Shown one piece after another: positions 1 through 10,769 of a stretch of 64,000 nucleotides of DNA. The DNA comes from Amorphophallus konjac. Its lineage: Eukaryota; Streptophyta; Magnoliopsida; Alismatales; Araceae. Where the stretch lies: positions 120,256,886 to 120,320,885 of the forward strand of contig CM040126.1 in assembly GCA_022559845.1 (NCBI GenBank). The letters run 5' to 3'. The stretch's first letter is position 1. Each line of letters begins with the position of its first letter. The notes under the pieces were generated by a model. It ran no database searches, had not been told where the DNA came from, and worked only from the letters and a program-made list of their open reading frames with translations. The position numbers and the translations under genes were made by a program.

Positions 1-506
1 CAACACTTGAATCACCCATATATAAATTCAGACGAATCATGTAACATAATGACTAAGTGTAAAACTTAGACAATAGTCTCCATATCAAATAGTAGGCACT
101 GACCTGTTGACCGTCTGAATACGGCCCACATTTATTACAATATACCCGTAGGGACATTTTATACTTCTCACGTGTAATATAAAAATATTGTGTGCTCAAT
201 AGGTCTTGTCATATCATAGAGTGAGATATATTTTATGTTAGAGTTCTGATTTACTTTATGATTATAAAATCCATACATGCGCTCTGTATTTCAAATATAT
301 TTATTTTATCTCATATCACTGTAATAACTCTGTATAAAAGAAACATATTACGTAAGTGTACAGAATATGCCTGCAGTAGAGACAGAGACTGACAACACAT
401 AAAAGGAAGATATGTAGACAGAGAAATCATGGCACAGCAGAGCTCCAAACTCTATACAACTTGAACCGCCGAACATTGTGACTAGGTTTGGACCGTTGAA
501 GGCAAA
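1..506. other. Unassigned AT-rich sequence
   Basis: No coding region, RNA gene or repeat structure is recognisable here. The stretch is AT-rich and ends where the TG terminus of the copia-1 LTR begins. The five bases before that terminus are GCAAA and do not match the five after the far end of the element (GTATC), so it cannot be shown to be the original insertion flank. Confidence 0.5.
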
Positions 507-862
507 TGTAGCCCGATCAGGAATGCAAGCAAGATGGGGGTGAATTGATTGTGCCCCCCTTTTAAAAATTAGATGCTGTGATGATTGGATAAGATTATAA
601 AACACTCTAATCTCAAAACAAAAAGGATTAATAGCATGAATATCAAGCGAGATCTCACGGCTCCCCAACGACAATTTGTATGAACCACTCGGACAAAGTG
701 TGAAATGTGCACAGATTATATATATATATATAACTCTCCACTCACTGCATCACACAGGCAATCAAGACGGACAATGTAAAGCGACAATCACACAGATAGC
801 AAACCACAACACAAGAATTTTTTAGGTGGTTCGGACGCACGTAGTGCAGCCCTACGTCCACC

Positions 863-879
863 CCTCTCAACTTGAGAGG
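863..879. other. Conserved LTR hairpin, CCTCTCAA / TTGAGAGG
   Basis: Eight bases, a one-base loop and the exact reverse complement lie just after the conserved CCTACGTCCACC block. The same hairpin, with a different but still perfectly paired stem, occurs in the LTRs starting at 20882, 22949 and 34764. Confidence 0.7.
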
Positions 880-1529
880 ATTCCACTAACCACGCTTCAC
901 AACGGCAGCAAAACAAACACACACAGGCACAACGGCCCCACACACACGCGTGTTCTCGCACAAAGATGAGAAAACACGCACACTCGGAGACGATGCTCCG
1001 CCAACTGTATAAAGATTTGGAAAATGAAAAATACAGTAACCAGTCCAGATATCGATCTATGCTCAAATAAAAGTATAGGAATGAAAGTTCAAGAGTTCCC
1101 CCTCAGATCTCCAATAAATCCCGTCGATCGGAATGGTAGGGTACTTTTGGAGCTTGATCCTCGGAGTGGAGTGAGACCAGTCGTGCAGGAAACGCTCAAG
1201 AGAAAAGATCGTGAAGAATAGCTCGTAGATGACCTCCTACAGCATCTCTTCCTCCTCCTCCTTCGATGGTGCGACTCTCCTCTTCCTTCTACTGCAAGAG
1301 AATGAAAACAATTAGCCCTTGAAAGATATGCATCGTATGAAAATCACAGGATACATATACCCAATGAAAAGGGATGCAAAATGACTTAAATGCCCAGCAG
1401 AGAAAACCCTTCAAAATGAGTCTTACATATGTATGATGCCCTAAGGGTATTAAGGTCAAGTTTGAATCCAAATGGATCCCAATTAGGAGGGTTTCGGACT
1501 TAACGATATTGGGTCGTTCGCCATATTCG

Positions 1530-1700
1530 GTCGACCGATCGAAGGGATCGGTCGACCAAACTTTTTCATAGTTTTTTCCAGGGAGCTCTGGGAATTTCGG
1601 TCGACCTAAGCCAGGGGTTCGGTCGACCGAACTTTCTGAGGGTTTGATTCCAACAGCGCTGGGAAATTCGGTCGACCTAAGTGGAAGGGCCGGTCGACCG
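1530..1700. repeat. GGTCGACC palindrome cluster in the copia-1 LTR
   Basis: Six copies of GGTCGACC occur in about 170 bp, mostly in facing pairs with roughly 15-25 bp between them. The other LTR keeps five (about 10038-10185). Such arrays resemble the palindromes reported in the cis-regulatory part of maize Sirevirus LTRs. Function here is inferred, not shown. Confidence 0.75.
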
Positions 1701-2286
1701 AAGTTTAGAAAGCCCAGATTTTATGAAATATGCAACAACCCCAATCTAGACAACTGAAATACATTCAAACAAAAATCCTTACCATGGATCCAACAGATTG
1801 AGAGAAATTTGAACCTGAACCTGCACTATGTACCCAAATATATTCATGTCAATTTTTCTTTAATCAATCCAAATGAAATACACAAACAGTTTGTTAAAGT
1901 TCCTTCAACCTGCTATAAGAAGCTATGTGATACTTCACCTATGAGAGTAAAATAGGGTCTTTCAATTCATTCGCAGCACAAGCTCACATATCAAATTGGA
2001 TTCATGCATGGAAAACCCATTTCAGATATGATTCAATCAACCCTTAACCACCTTGATATCTTATCAATTTACATGAATTAAACATGCAGTCCAAGACTAG
2101 TTGAACTCACACAATACATTAAAAGCAAGACCAAATTGATTAAGTGAATAAGCATTTCGATTTCTGCTCAAGGATGGCCATTCATGTGACCAATCAAATT
2201 GACTCACATTCACAAAAAGATATGCAATGCAAATTAGACTTTGAGCAGGACGATTTGTCTTCGTCAAAATACGTCGGGGCACAATA

Positions 2287-2300
2287 ATCTCGCCCTTTTG
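2287..2300 (-). other. Polypurine tract of copia-1
   Basis: On the minus strand a purine-rich run (CCAAAAGGGCGAGA) lies directly before the 3' LTR, where second-strand priming takes place. A second, more typical tract (AAAAAGGGGGAGAAA, minus strand) lies farther in at about 2475-2492. Sireviruses are known for several such tracts. Confidence 0.55.
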
Positions 2301-3806
2301 GACGAAGACAAAACTCCTTGGATTTTCACAAAGATTTGCATGAATGAGACGAGTCAAACATCACCCATTGAAATAATCATTTTGAAATCTGATAACCATA
2401 GCATTTCAAATCATATTTTTGTTTTTCAACAACCATATTCAACAACCATTCACAATACATGCAAGGACCATTTATTTCTCCCCCTTTTTGTCAAAGTCAA
2501 ATGGGGGATGAACAAAGATGGAAATAACATGTAATGCCTCATATGTACATTTAACTCATTGTAAAGCATGGGAAGAGGAATAGATGATCACACATGCACA
2601 CAAGCATCCATAGTAAGATATAGAATCAAGCAAGTCTGTATGGACAGGTTAAGAACAATGCTTTTGATTTATGAACATTATGTCCATGAATAATCCTAAG
2701 AAGGTCGTGCTTACAAAATGATGGTACTACAGAATGATTCAGAAAGTACATTCACACAATCAATCCGAAGTGAGTATGTGAAAGATGAGACATGATATCC
2801 ATAGCAATATGGATTATCAGATTTTTTGAAGAACACTGGAAAGAACCTCTCCTCCCTACATTTTCATACACAGTGCTCGACTTTTGGTAGCTACGCACAA
2901 CTCCTAAAAAAGTTTTAAATATAAAAAAATGACTAACCTTTTGAAACAAGTCGTACCTTTTGTTTCAGAGGCACTTTCGGTTACTCAGTTTCGTCATTTA
3001 TTTTTGTTGTGGATTTATTTTCACTTTTCGACGCGAGTTTCCTTCTTTGTTTCTGGGGGGGTTCCGGGCTACTAAGTGTCAAATCACACTTATTCAAAAT
3101 TTTTGTGGGGTTGACAGCGTTTTCCTCACGAGTCATGCGACTACTATATATGTAGGGAATCAAGTGCCCTCAAAAGTGTTGAGTGGAATAATTGAAATCC
3201 TTATTAAATAGAGTCATTTATCTCAAAAGTGAAAATTGTGTGAGAGATTGTACTGAATGTAAGAGATGAATTAGTCTAATCACTATTATGTCTATCCCTA
3301 AATGTATGCACAGTTAAAAGTAAAACCTCCCTCTTAATATGTGCCTTGTAACAAACATGTCTAGATCAATGTAATTTTATTTAGCAAGGAAAAAGGTCAT
3401 AGGAGGAATCAAAAAGAAGGGTGATATGTTATATACACTCAAACATGTATTGAGATAAAATTTTCACACAAGTTGATTACCGGTACGTGGCGGAGAACGT
3501 AGGTCCGAAGACTACCGTCATGCATGAGGAAAGCTTCCAGCTGGATATAATCCAACCTTCCACAATCGTAATTTGATATACCGGAAATCATGGCATTCAA
3601 GCACACAAGTATAAGATATATGAAGTTATGTACATGCTAATGCAAAGGAATAAAGATATGCATGAAGGTTAGATGTTATTCAGTGTATTATGCACATTAA
3701 AGAAAACATTGAAACCTAAATGCAATGGAAGACTCCTTATGTGCAAGAAAGTAAACCAGTATGTTAGTGAGTGAAAGTATATACAGACTAATGCATCAAA
3801 AAGATT
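2301..3806 (-). other. Non-coding 3' internal region of copia-1
   Basis: About 1.5 kb lies between the end of RNase H and the PPT, and no frame in it gives a recognisable protein. It holds the second polypurine tract and the 101-bp block at 3482-3582 that is shared with the gypsy-A LTR. Some Sireviruses carry an envelope-like frame here; I see no transmembrane segment or long frame to support one. Confidence 0.6.
3482..3582. repeat. 101-bp block shared with the gypsy-A LTR
   Basis: It begins GGTACGTGGCGGAGAACGTA and ends TTTGATATACC. A block of 102 bp with the same start, the same end and the internal string GTAGGTCCGAAGAC lies at 28170-28271 inside an unrelated Ty3/gypsy LTR. The two align along their whole length with almost no gaps. 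Origin unknown. Confidence 0.75.
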
Positions 3807-4526
3807 TTAGATATCTAATTTGCACACACCTAATTCTCTCTTAAGGAAAACAAACTGATCAAAATTCAAAGGCTTTGTAAACATATCTGCAAGTTGTTGT
3901 TTTGTATCTACAAAAGTTAACTCAAAATCACCTTTATTGATGTGATCTCTAATAAAGTGGTGTCTAACTTCTATGTGCTTTGTGCGAGAGTGTTGGACAG
4001 GATTTTTGGACAGATTTATTGCAGAAGCGTTATCACACATGATGGGAGTGTTTTTTAAGCAAATATCAAAATCTAACAACGGGTGTTGGATTCAGAGTAC
4101 TTGGGACGCACAACTGCCTATAGCCACATATTCAGCTTTAGTAGTTGATAAAGCCACACAGTGTTATTTCTTTGAGGCCCATGAAACCAAGCAGCCCCCT
4201 AGAAACTGACAGTGACCGCTTGTGCTCTTACGATCCATTTTGCATCTAGCATAATCAGAATCAGTGTATGCAAGTAAATCACATGAATTATTTTGAGGAT
4301 ACCACAAACCAAGGTCAAGTGTTCCATTCAAATATTTGAAAATTCTCTTCACGACCGACAAATGAGATTCCCTGGGACAGGATTGATATCTTGCACAGAG
4401 ACACACACTAAAATGAATGTCAGGCCTACTAGCAGTAAGATATAATAATGAACCTATCATACCCCTAAAAAGCTTTTGATCAACGACATTACCTTTCTCA
4501 TCTTCCAATTTGAGTGAAGTGGACAT
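3807..4526 (-). pseudogene. pol: RT C-terminal part and RNase H of copia-1 pol, broken
   Basis: Two minus-strand stretches (4164-4526 and 3807-4079) give the end of the copia RT and its RNase H. The first contains the conserved copia string SLLYLTASRPDI, then AYTDSDYARCKMDRKSTSG with the first RNase H aspartate (the D of YTDSD). The second has MCDNASAINLSKNP and HIEVRHHFIRDH, the usual end of copia RNase H, and stops at 3807. Near 4160 the reading frame is interrupted by a stop after WASKK, so the polypeptide cannot be made whole. This region would remove the RNA template during replication. Identification is firm; the gene is dead. Confidence 0.88.
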
Positions 4527-5660
4527 TGGTGTAGCAAACGGTTTGGCATTCTTTAATTAAAACTTTTTTAGAATTTCTTGAGTATACTTCTTTTGATTTG
4601 TAAAAAAACCATCATCCAGTTGCTTTATTTGAAGCCCCAAGAAGAAGTTCAACTCGCCCATCAAGCTCATCTCGAACTCTCCATGCATAAGTTGGGCAAA
4701 ATCATCATTCATTTTAATGTTCGTGGCTCCAAAAATTCTATTGTCTACATAAACTTACACAATTAAAGCATGTTCATCACAAGTCTTCATAAAAAATGTT
4801 TGGTCTATATTACCTCATTTAAAGCCATTATCAATCAAAAATGAACTTAAACGATCATACCATGCCCGAGGAGCTTGTTTTAACCCACACAGTGCCTTGT
4901 CCAATTTGTAGACGTGATCCGGAAATTTTTCATCTTCGAAGCCCGGCGGTTGCTCCACGTATACTTCTTCCTTGACGACTCCATTGAGGAAGGCACTCTT
5001 GACGTCCATTTGAAAAAGATTGATGTTCCTGTGACATGCATAAGCAAGAAGAATTCTTACTGTCTCTAATCTAGCCACAGGAGTGAAAGATTCATCAAAA
5101 TCAATAGCAAATTCTTGGGAGTAGCCCTTGGCTACCAATCTTGCCTTATTCCTTACAATCACCCCATCTTCACTAAGTTTGTTTCGAAAAACCCACTTAG
5201 TTCCGATTATGGGATGATCATCAGACCGGGGCACGAGGAACCACACCCGATTCCTTTGGAATTGGTGCAGTTCTTCTTGCATGGCGAGAACCCAAGAATT
5301 ATCATTAAGAGCATCTTCTATAGAATTAGGCTCAACATTGGAAAGTAATGCAAGATTATCATGAAGTTCAACTTCCCTGATTGAAGCCCGTGTCTGTATT
5401 CCTTCATCCACACCACCAATTACATTCTCCAGAGGATGATCCTTATGAGTTGTCCATTGGCGTGGAAGGGTCTGCTGTATCGACTCCTCTTCTTGTTCTT
5501 TCTGCTCTTCCTTTTCTTGACTTTTTACCTCACCTTGTTTGCTAGACTCTCCTTTCTCATTCTCACCTTCACCTGAAACAAGAAAATGTTCGACATCATT
5601 TGACTTTCTCAAAGTAAACTCATCTACCACAACATGAGGACTTTCCTCGATTACTAGAGA
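4527..5660 (-). pseudogene. pol: Reverse transcriptase of copia-1 pol, broken, active site YVDN
   Basis: The N-terminal half lies in the long frame ending at 4815 and shows the copia RT landmarks [55 protein letters not shown] and [16 protein letters not shown] stop at 4815-4817 is followed by the rest of the palm, where the catalytic box (4740-4751) reads YVDN instead of YVDD, losing a metal-binding aspartate. The stretch before the RT (about 5350-5660) is a low-complexity linker rich in Glu, Gln and Lys. The intact strings here serve as an internal reference for the nonsense changes in copia-2. Confidence 0.9.
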
Positions 5661-6702
5661 TCTAGAGTTATACACTCGGTAAGCCCTAGATGTTAATGAA
5701 TACCTAAGGAAAATTCCTCTATCACTTTTAGCATCAAATTTTTCCAGATTATCTTTACCATTGTTTAAGATATAGCAAGTGGATCCAAATGGCTTGAAAT
5801 GAGTTATGTTCGGTTTCTTACCTTTGTATAGCTCATAGGGAGTTTTCTTAAGGATCAGTCTTACTATTGCTCGGTTCGTGATGTAACAAGCAGTGTTGAC
5901 AGCTTCTGCCCAAAAGTACCGTGGAAGACCATTTTTTGCCAACATGGTACGCGCCATCTCCACGAGCGTTCTATTTTTTCTCTCGACCACTCCATTTTGT
6001 TGTGGGGTCCTTGGTGATGAAAAATGATGTTCATACCCCTGCTTCTTACAAAATTCATCAAACTCAGAGTTGTCAAATTCCTTTCCATGGTCACTCTGAA
6101 TTATCTGAATAGAGTTGCCTTTTTTATTTTGAACTTTCATACAAAAATCAGCAAATTCTTTGAATGTATCACTTTTGTTATCCAAGAATAACACCCATGC
6201 ATATCTAGAAAAATCATCAACAATAACAAAGCCATAGTTTCCCTCCAGGACTGTGTGTCCTGGAGGGACCAAACAAATCAAAATGTAGCAATTGTAGGGG
6301 TTTTTCAGTGGAAATAATATTTTTGCACTTGAAAGAAACTCTGGTTTGTTTTCCTTTCTTACATGCTTCACAGATTTTTGAACTTTCAAAATTTAAGCAT
6401 GGAAGACCTCTAACTAAATTATTTATATTCAACTTCCTAATGACATTAAAACCAGCATGCCCTAAACGGCGATGCCACAACCACACATCATCAGTTTTAT
6501 TTGCAACTAAGCACAGATTTTCAGAAGCAAGTTCACTGAAATCAACATGATAAGTATTATCACTTCTCACACCTATGAATTTAATTTCATGAGTATTTGC
6601 ATCAATGATAGAGCAGTGAGACGATTCAAAAATGATCTTGTGACCTTTGTCACAAAGTTGATTGATGCTCAATAAATTATGGTTCAGACCTCTAACAAGC
6701 AA
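5661..6702 (-). pseudogene. pol: Integrase of copia-1 pol, one frame break
   Basis: On the minus strand the zinc-binding HHCC region reads HRRLGHAGFNVIRKL and ICEACKKGK. The catalytic core follows with the first Asp in LLHFDLFGP, the second in QSDHGKEF and the Glu in [10 protein letters not shown], the usual DD35E set. The end is the copia [17 protein letters not shown] string. The reading frame shifts near 6240: one frame ends after [10 protein letters not shown] and the next resumes in [20 protein letters not shown]. The enzyme would insert cDNA into the genome, but this break makes it non-functional unless it is a sequencing error. Confidence 0.9.
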
Positions 6703-6888
6703 AACATCTTTAATGCAGTGGTTGAGATCCTTACCAACTCTCCCAATATCAATTATTTTACCTCTGTCCTATCCACCAAAAATTACCACACCTCCATCTT
6801 TATCTGCTAGGTCTGCAAAAAGTTCTTTATTTCTAGCTATGTGCCTGGAGCATTCGCTGTCCAGCTACCATTTATTTTCCATTGCCTT
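6703..6888 (-). pseudogene. Aspartic protease remnant of copia-1, catalytic DSG changed to DSE
   Basis: The copia protease string WYLDSGCSRHM is seen as W-stop-LDSECSRHI (minus strand, about 6841-6870), so the Tyr codon has become a stop and the catalytic Gly is Glu. Downstream it runs into the LLVRGLNHNLLSINQLCDKG string that precedes integrase, after another stop at about 6770. Both changes fit G-to-A or C-to-G point mutation. The protease would cleave Gag-Pol; this copy cannot. Confidence 0.75.
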
Positions 6889-7222
6889 CATGTAGACCTG
6901 CAAGAACAAACAACTATTCTCATTTTGATTTGGGTACCCAAGTAAACTTGGGTCCCCTGGTGTTAGCACTCATTAAGGTATGATTGTATTTTCTCAAGAA
7001 TAAGTCATCATCAAACTTCATCAATTGGCATATATACATGTCATCAAGGTCTACATCAAACTTCATGTAGACCTGCAAGAACAAACAACTATTCTCATTT
7101 TGATTTGGGTACCCAAGTAAAGTTTGGTCCCCTGGTGTTAGCACTCATCAAGGTATGATTGTATTTTCTCAAGAATAAGTCATCATCAAACTTCATCAAT
7201 TGGCATATATACATGTCATGTC
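6889..7222. repeat. 175-bp tandem duplication inside copia-1
   Basis: The segment starting CATGTAGACCTGCAAGAAC at 6889 is repeated from 7064 with very few differences. The second copy fades out near 7222. It lies between the gag coiled coil and the protease, and duplicates the Gag-Pro linker (GPKFTWVPKS in the minus-strand frame). The near identity of the copies suggests a duplication later than much of the decay of the element. Confidence 0.9.
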
Positions 7223-7235
7223 CTATTCTCCCACA

Positions 7236-8942
7236 CTAAAAATAAGTGGGTCCTTTTGTACTAAAATTATTTCTTTTATTTACACTCCTAGATGCAGAGG
7301 GGAATTGAGAATGAACATTTTGTGTTTTTGTGTGTGTGTGTGAACACTCTCCATGATTTTGTGAGTCTTTGATATTGTATTGGAAAGCATTTGTATTGCC
7401 ATGCATAAAATGTGAATTTTTCTTAACATGATTTTCTTTCACCTTCAACAGGTTTTCATGAGCCACTTTCATCTCATTCAATTCTGTGATGAGTGATTCA
7501 ACTTTGTTCTCTACTTCGACCTTGACTTTCTCACACTCACTCATTTTCACATTCAATTCATTTAGCTCCCTTTCCAACATTTCATTCTTCTCTTGAATTT
7601 CTTCTTTCAGTTTGAATGCACTTTATTTTTCTACCTCTAAACAAGAAATTTCATCTTCAAACAAAGTCAATCTTGATTCAAGAGTTTCATTAGCATTTTT
7701 GAAATTTTGAACTTGAATTTCAAACAAACTACATTTTTCACAAGAGTTGGACGAATGAACAATCTCATGAATTTTCTTCCTTAGATTTTTATTTTCACTT
7801 CTGATCCTCGTGTATTTTTCATACAAATATTCATATGCCAATTGCCATTGATCATTTGTAATTAGCTCAGAGTCAGAAGTTACCTGTTCATGATCCTCTT
7901 GTGCCATAAGACACAAGCTCTTGACAATCTTCTCAATATTTTCTTCTTCTTCAGATGTGGACTCGTCCTCGTCCTCATCACTCCAAGTGGCCTTCATGGC
8001 CTTTGGCTTTTTCCCCTTATCCTTCTTGGCCTTTTTCTGCAACTCGGGGCATTCACCTCTCATGTGCCCCATTTTCTTGCACTCATAACACATGATTTCA
8101 GTCAGTTTGGATGGTTCATTTTTCTGCTTGAATTGCTTCTTTCCTTTCCTAAACTTTCCACGAAACCACCTTCTTTGACACAGAAACTGTCTGACCTTTC
8201 TTGTAAGCATGGCGACTTCTTCATCATCTGTGTCGTCCGTGGAATCCTCCTGGCTTGAGATTGGGTCTGGGTTTGCTTTCAAAGCAATTGGCTTCTTCTT
8301 CTTCGTGTCCTCTTCTGTCCTCTTGATATTTATCTCGTAGGCCATTAAGGACCATATGAGTTCATCCAATGAAAGTGTTGATAGATCCTTTGAGTCTTCT
8401 ATCACAATTGCCTTGGTGTGCCAACTGGGTGACAAGGACCTCAGCACCTTTCTGACCAAGTCGATATCCTTGAAATCCTTCCCGAGTGACTTCAGTCCAT
8501 TTGTAATCTCCATAAGACGTGCAAACATCTCGAAGATCGTTTCCTCGCCCTTCATATGAAACAACTCATAATCTCGGATAAGCATATTTGCTTTCGTCTC
8601 CTTAACCTCTGAGGTTCCTTCATAAATCAATCTCAGCTTATCCCACATATCTTTCGCACTGCTTCACATAGAAACACGAGCATATTCAGTCGGGTGAATA
8701 GCACACTGAATAATATTTAAAGCATTGAAATTCATAGTAGACTTCTTTATATGATCATCATTCCACTGCTCCTCATCTGGGGGTAAAGTGTATGGACCAT
8801 TCTTAACAATAGTCTATATTTCATGACTTTGAGCACGGAGGAAAATCATCATTCTATTTTTCCAATAACTATAGTTATTTCCATCAAAGTAGGGAGGCCT
8901 GTGTATAGAATGCCCTTCGGGCATCAACCCTTTGTTAGCCAT
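7236..8942 (-). pseudogene. gag: gag of copia-1, interrupted
   Basis: The start at 8942 reads MANKGLMPEGHSIHRPPYF, the usual Sirevirus-like opening. Two stops follow early (a TGG-to-TAG type change near 8815 and a stop near 8668), then an open stretch from 8648 to 7623. That stretch has the Gag core (MWDKLRLIYEGTSEVKETKA, VLRSLSPSWHTKA, LSLDELIWSLMAYEI) and a CCHC zinc knuckle (CYECKKMGHMRGECP) that would bind RNA. Acidic tracts and a long coiled coil lead to 7620, where another stop separates a last coiled-coil part (7236-7580). The protein would form the particle in the cytoplasm. The Gag family is clear; the copy is not functional. Confidence 0.88.
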
Positions 8943-8992
8943 TCCTAACAGATCACTCTAAACCGCGAGGTTTCAAAATAAAATAGAGCCAA

Positions 8993-9005
8993 GGCTCTGA
9001 TACCA
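8993..9005 (-). other. Primer-binding site of copia-1 (initiator Met tRNA)
   Basis: On the minus strand the sequence TGGTATCAGAGCC lies two bases after the end of the 5' LTR. This is the standard plant copia PBS, complementary to the 3' end of initiator Met tRNA. Confidence 0.93.
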
Positions 9006-9007
9006 AT

Positions 9008-10769
9008 TGTTGGCTCGATTAGGAATGCAAGCAAGAGGGGGGTGCATTGATTGCACCCCCTTTTTAAAAACTAGGTGCTGTGATGATTGGATGAGATTAT
9101 AAAACACTCTAATCTAAAAACAAAAAGGATTAATAGATTGAATATCAAGCGAGATCTCACAGCTCTCCAATGACAATTTGTACGAACCACTCGGACAAAG
9201 TGTGAAATGCGCATATATTATATATATATATATATATAAAACTCTCCACTCACCGCATCACACACGCAATCAAGATGGACAATGTAAAGTGACAATCACA
9301 CAGATAGCAAACCACAACACACGAATTTTTTTGGTGGTTCGGATGCACCTAGTACAGTTCTACGTCCACCCCTCTCAACTTGAGAGGATTCCACTAACCA
9401 CGCTGCACAATGGTAGCAAAACAAACACACACGGGCACAACGGCCCCATACACACGCGTATTCTCGCACAAAGACGAGAAAACACGCACACTCGGAGACG
9501 ATGCTCCGCCCACTGTATAAAGATTTGGAAAATGAAAAATACAGTAACTAGTCCAGATATCAATCTATGCTCAAATAAAAGTATAGGAATGAAAGTTCAA
9601 GAGTTCCCCCTCAGATCTCCAATAAATCCCGTCGATCGTAATGGTAGGGTGCTTTTGGAGCTTGATCCTCGGAGTGGAGTGAGACCAGTCGTGCAGGAAA
9701 TGCTCAAGAGAAAAGATCATGAAGAATAGGTCGTAGATGACCTCCTACAGCATCTCTTCCTCCTCCTCCTTCGATGGTGCGACCCTCCTCTTCCTTCTAC
9801 TGCAAAAGAATGAAAACAATTAGCCCTTGAAAGATAGGCATCGTATGAAAATCGCAGGCTACATATACCCAATGAAAAGGAATGCAAAATGACTTAAATG
9901 CCCAACAGAGAAAACCCTTCAAAATGAGTCTTACATATGTATGAATGCCCTAAGGGTATTAGGGTCAAGTTTGAATCCAAATGGATCCCATTTAGATGAG
10001 TTTCGGACTTAACGATATTGGGTCGTTCGCCGTATTCGGTCGACCAGTCGAAGGATTTTTTCCAGGGAGCTCTGGGAATTTCGGTCGACCTAAGCCAGGG
10101 GTTTGGTCGACCGAACTTTTTCAGGGTTTGATTCCAATAGCGCTGGGAAATTCGGTCGACCTAAGTGGAAGGGCCGGTCGACCGAAGTTCATAAAGCCCA
10201 GATTTTGTGAAATATGCAACAACCCCAATCTAGGCAACTGGAATACATTCAAAAAAAATTCTTACCATGGATCCAACAGATTGAGAGCAATTTGAACATG
10301 AACCTGCACTATGTACCCAAATCCATTCTTGTCAATTTTTCTTTAATCAATCCAAATGAAATACACAAACAGTTTGTTAAAGTTCCTTCAACCTGCTATA
10401 AGAAGCCATGTGATACTTCACCTATGAGAATAAAACATGGTCTTTCAATTCATTCGCAGCACAAGCTCACATATCAAATTAGATTCATGCATAGAAAACC
10501 CATTTCAGATATGATTCAATCAACCCTTAACTACCTTGATATCTTATCAATTTACATGAATTTAACATGCAGTCCAAGACTAGCTGAACTCACACAATCC
10601 ATTAAAAGCAAGACCAAATTGATTAAGTGAATAAGCATTTCAATTTCTACTCAAGGATGGCCATTCATGTGACCAATCAAATTGACTCACATTCATAAAA
10701 AGATATGCAATGCAAATTAGACTTTGAGCAGGACGATTTATCTTCGTCAAAATACGCCGGGGCACAACA
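9008..10769 (-). repeat. 5' LTR of copia-1
   Basis: The plus strand begins TGTTGGCTCGATTAGG and ends GGGGCACAACA. It contains a longer AT microsatellite (about 9215-9238) than its partner, the conserved hairpin at 9371-9387, and five GTCGAC palindromes (10038-10185). The CACAACA terminus matches those of the LTRs ending at 25353 and 37623, which fixes this boundary. Confidence 0.9.

Larger units (their letters stand above)
507..2286 (-). repeat. 3' LTR of copia-1
   Basis: Read on the plus strand, this copy starts TGTAGCCCGATCAGG and ends GGGGCACAATA. The partner at 9008-10769 starts TGTTGGCTCGATTAGG and ends GGGGCACAACA, so the inner CA terminus has mutated to TA. It holds an AT microsatellite (about 718-732), the conserved GGTGGTTCGG and CCTACGTCCACCCC block with its hairpin (863-879), and six GGTCGACC-type palindromes at about 1530-1700. 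The two LTRs differ by scattered substitutions and small indels, so the insertion is not recent. Confidence 0.9.
507..10769 (-). mobile_element. copia-1: complete but decayed Ty1/copia LTR retrotransposon, Sirevirus type
   Basis: Two LTRs of about 1.77 kb in direct orientation flank an internal region that on the minus strand reads PBS, gag, protease, integrase, RT, RNase H and PPT. Integrase before RT is the Ty1/copia order. The initiator-Met-tRNA PBS, a Gag with one CCHC knuckle followed by a long coiled coil, and a long non-coding tract after pol fit the Sirevirus lineage. The copy is dead: stops and frame breaks occur in gag and pol, the protease motif reads DSE, and the RT motif reads YVDN. 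No target-site duplication is visible (GCAAA on the left, GTATC on the right). The lineage call rests on remembered family features; an RT tree would settle it. Confidence 0.9.

Noticed and set aside
1024..1221. 65-residue plus-strand frame present in both copia-1 LTRs (also within 9178-9729)
   Set aside because: It is kept only because the two LTRs are copies of each other; it runs antisense to the element and shows no domain.
2301..3806. Envelope-like gene in the 3' internal region of copia-1
   Set aside because: No frame longer than about 85 residues, no signal peptide or transmembrane pattern that holds up.
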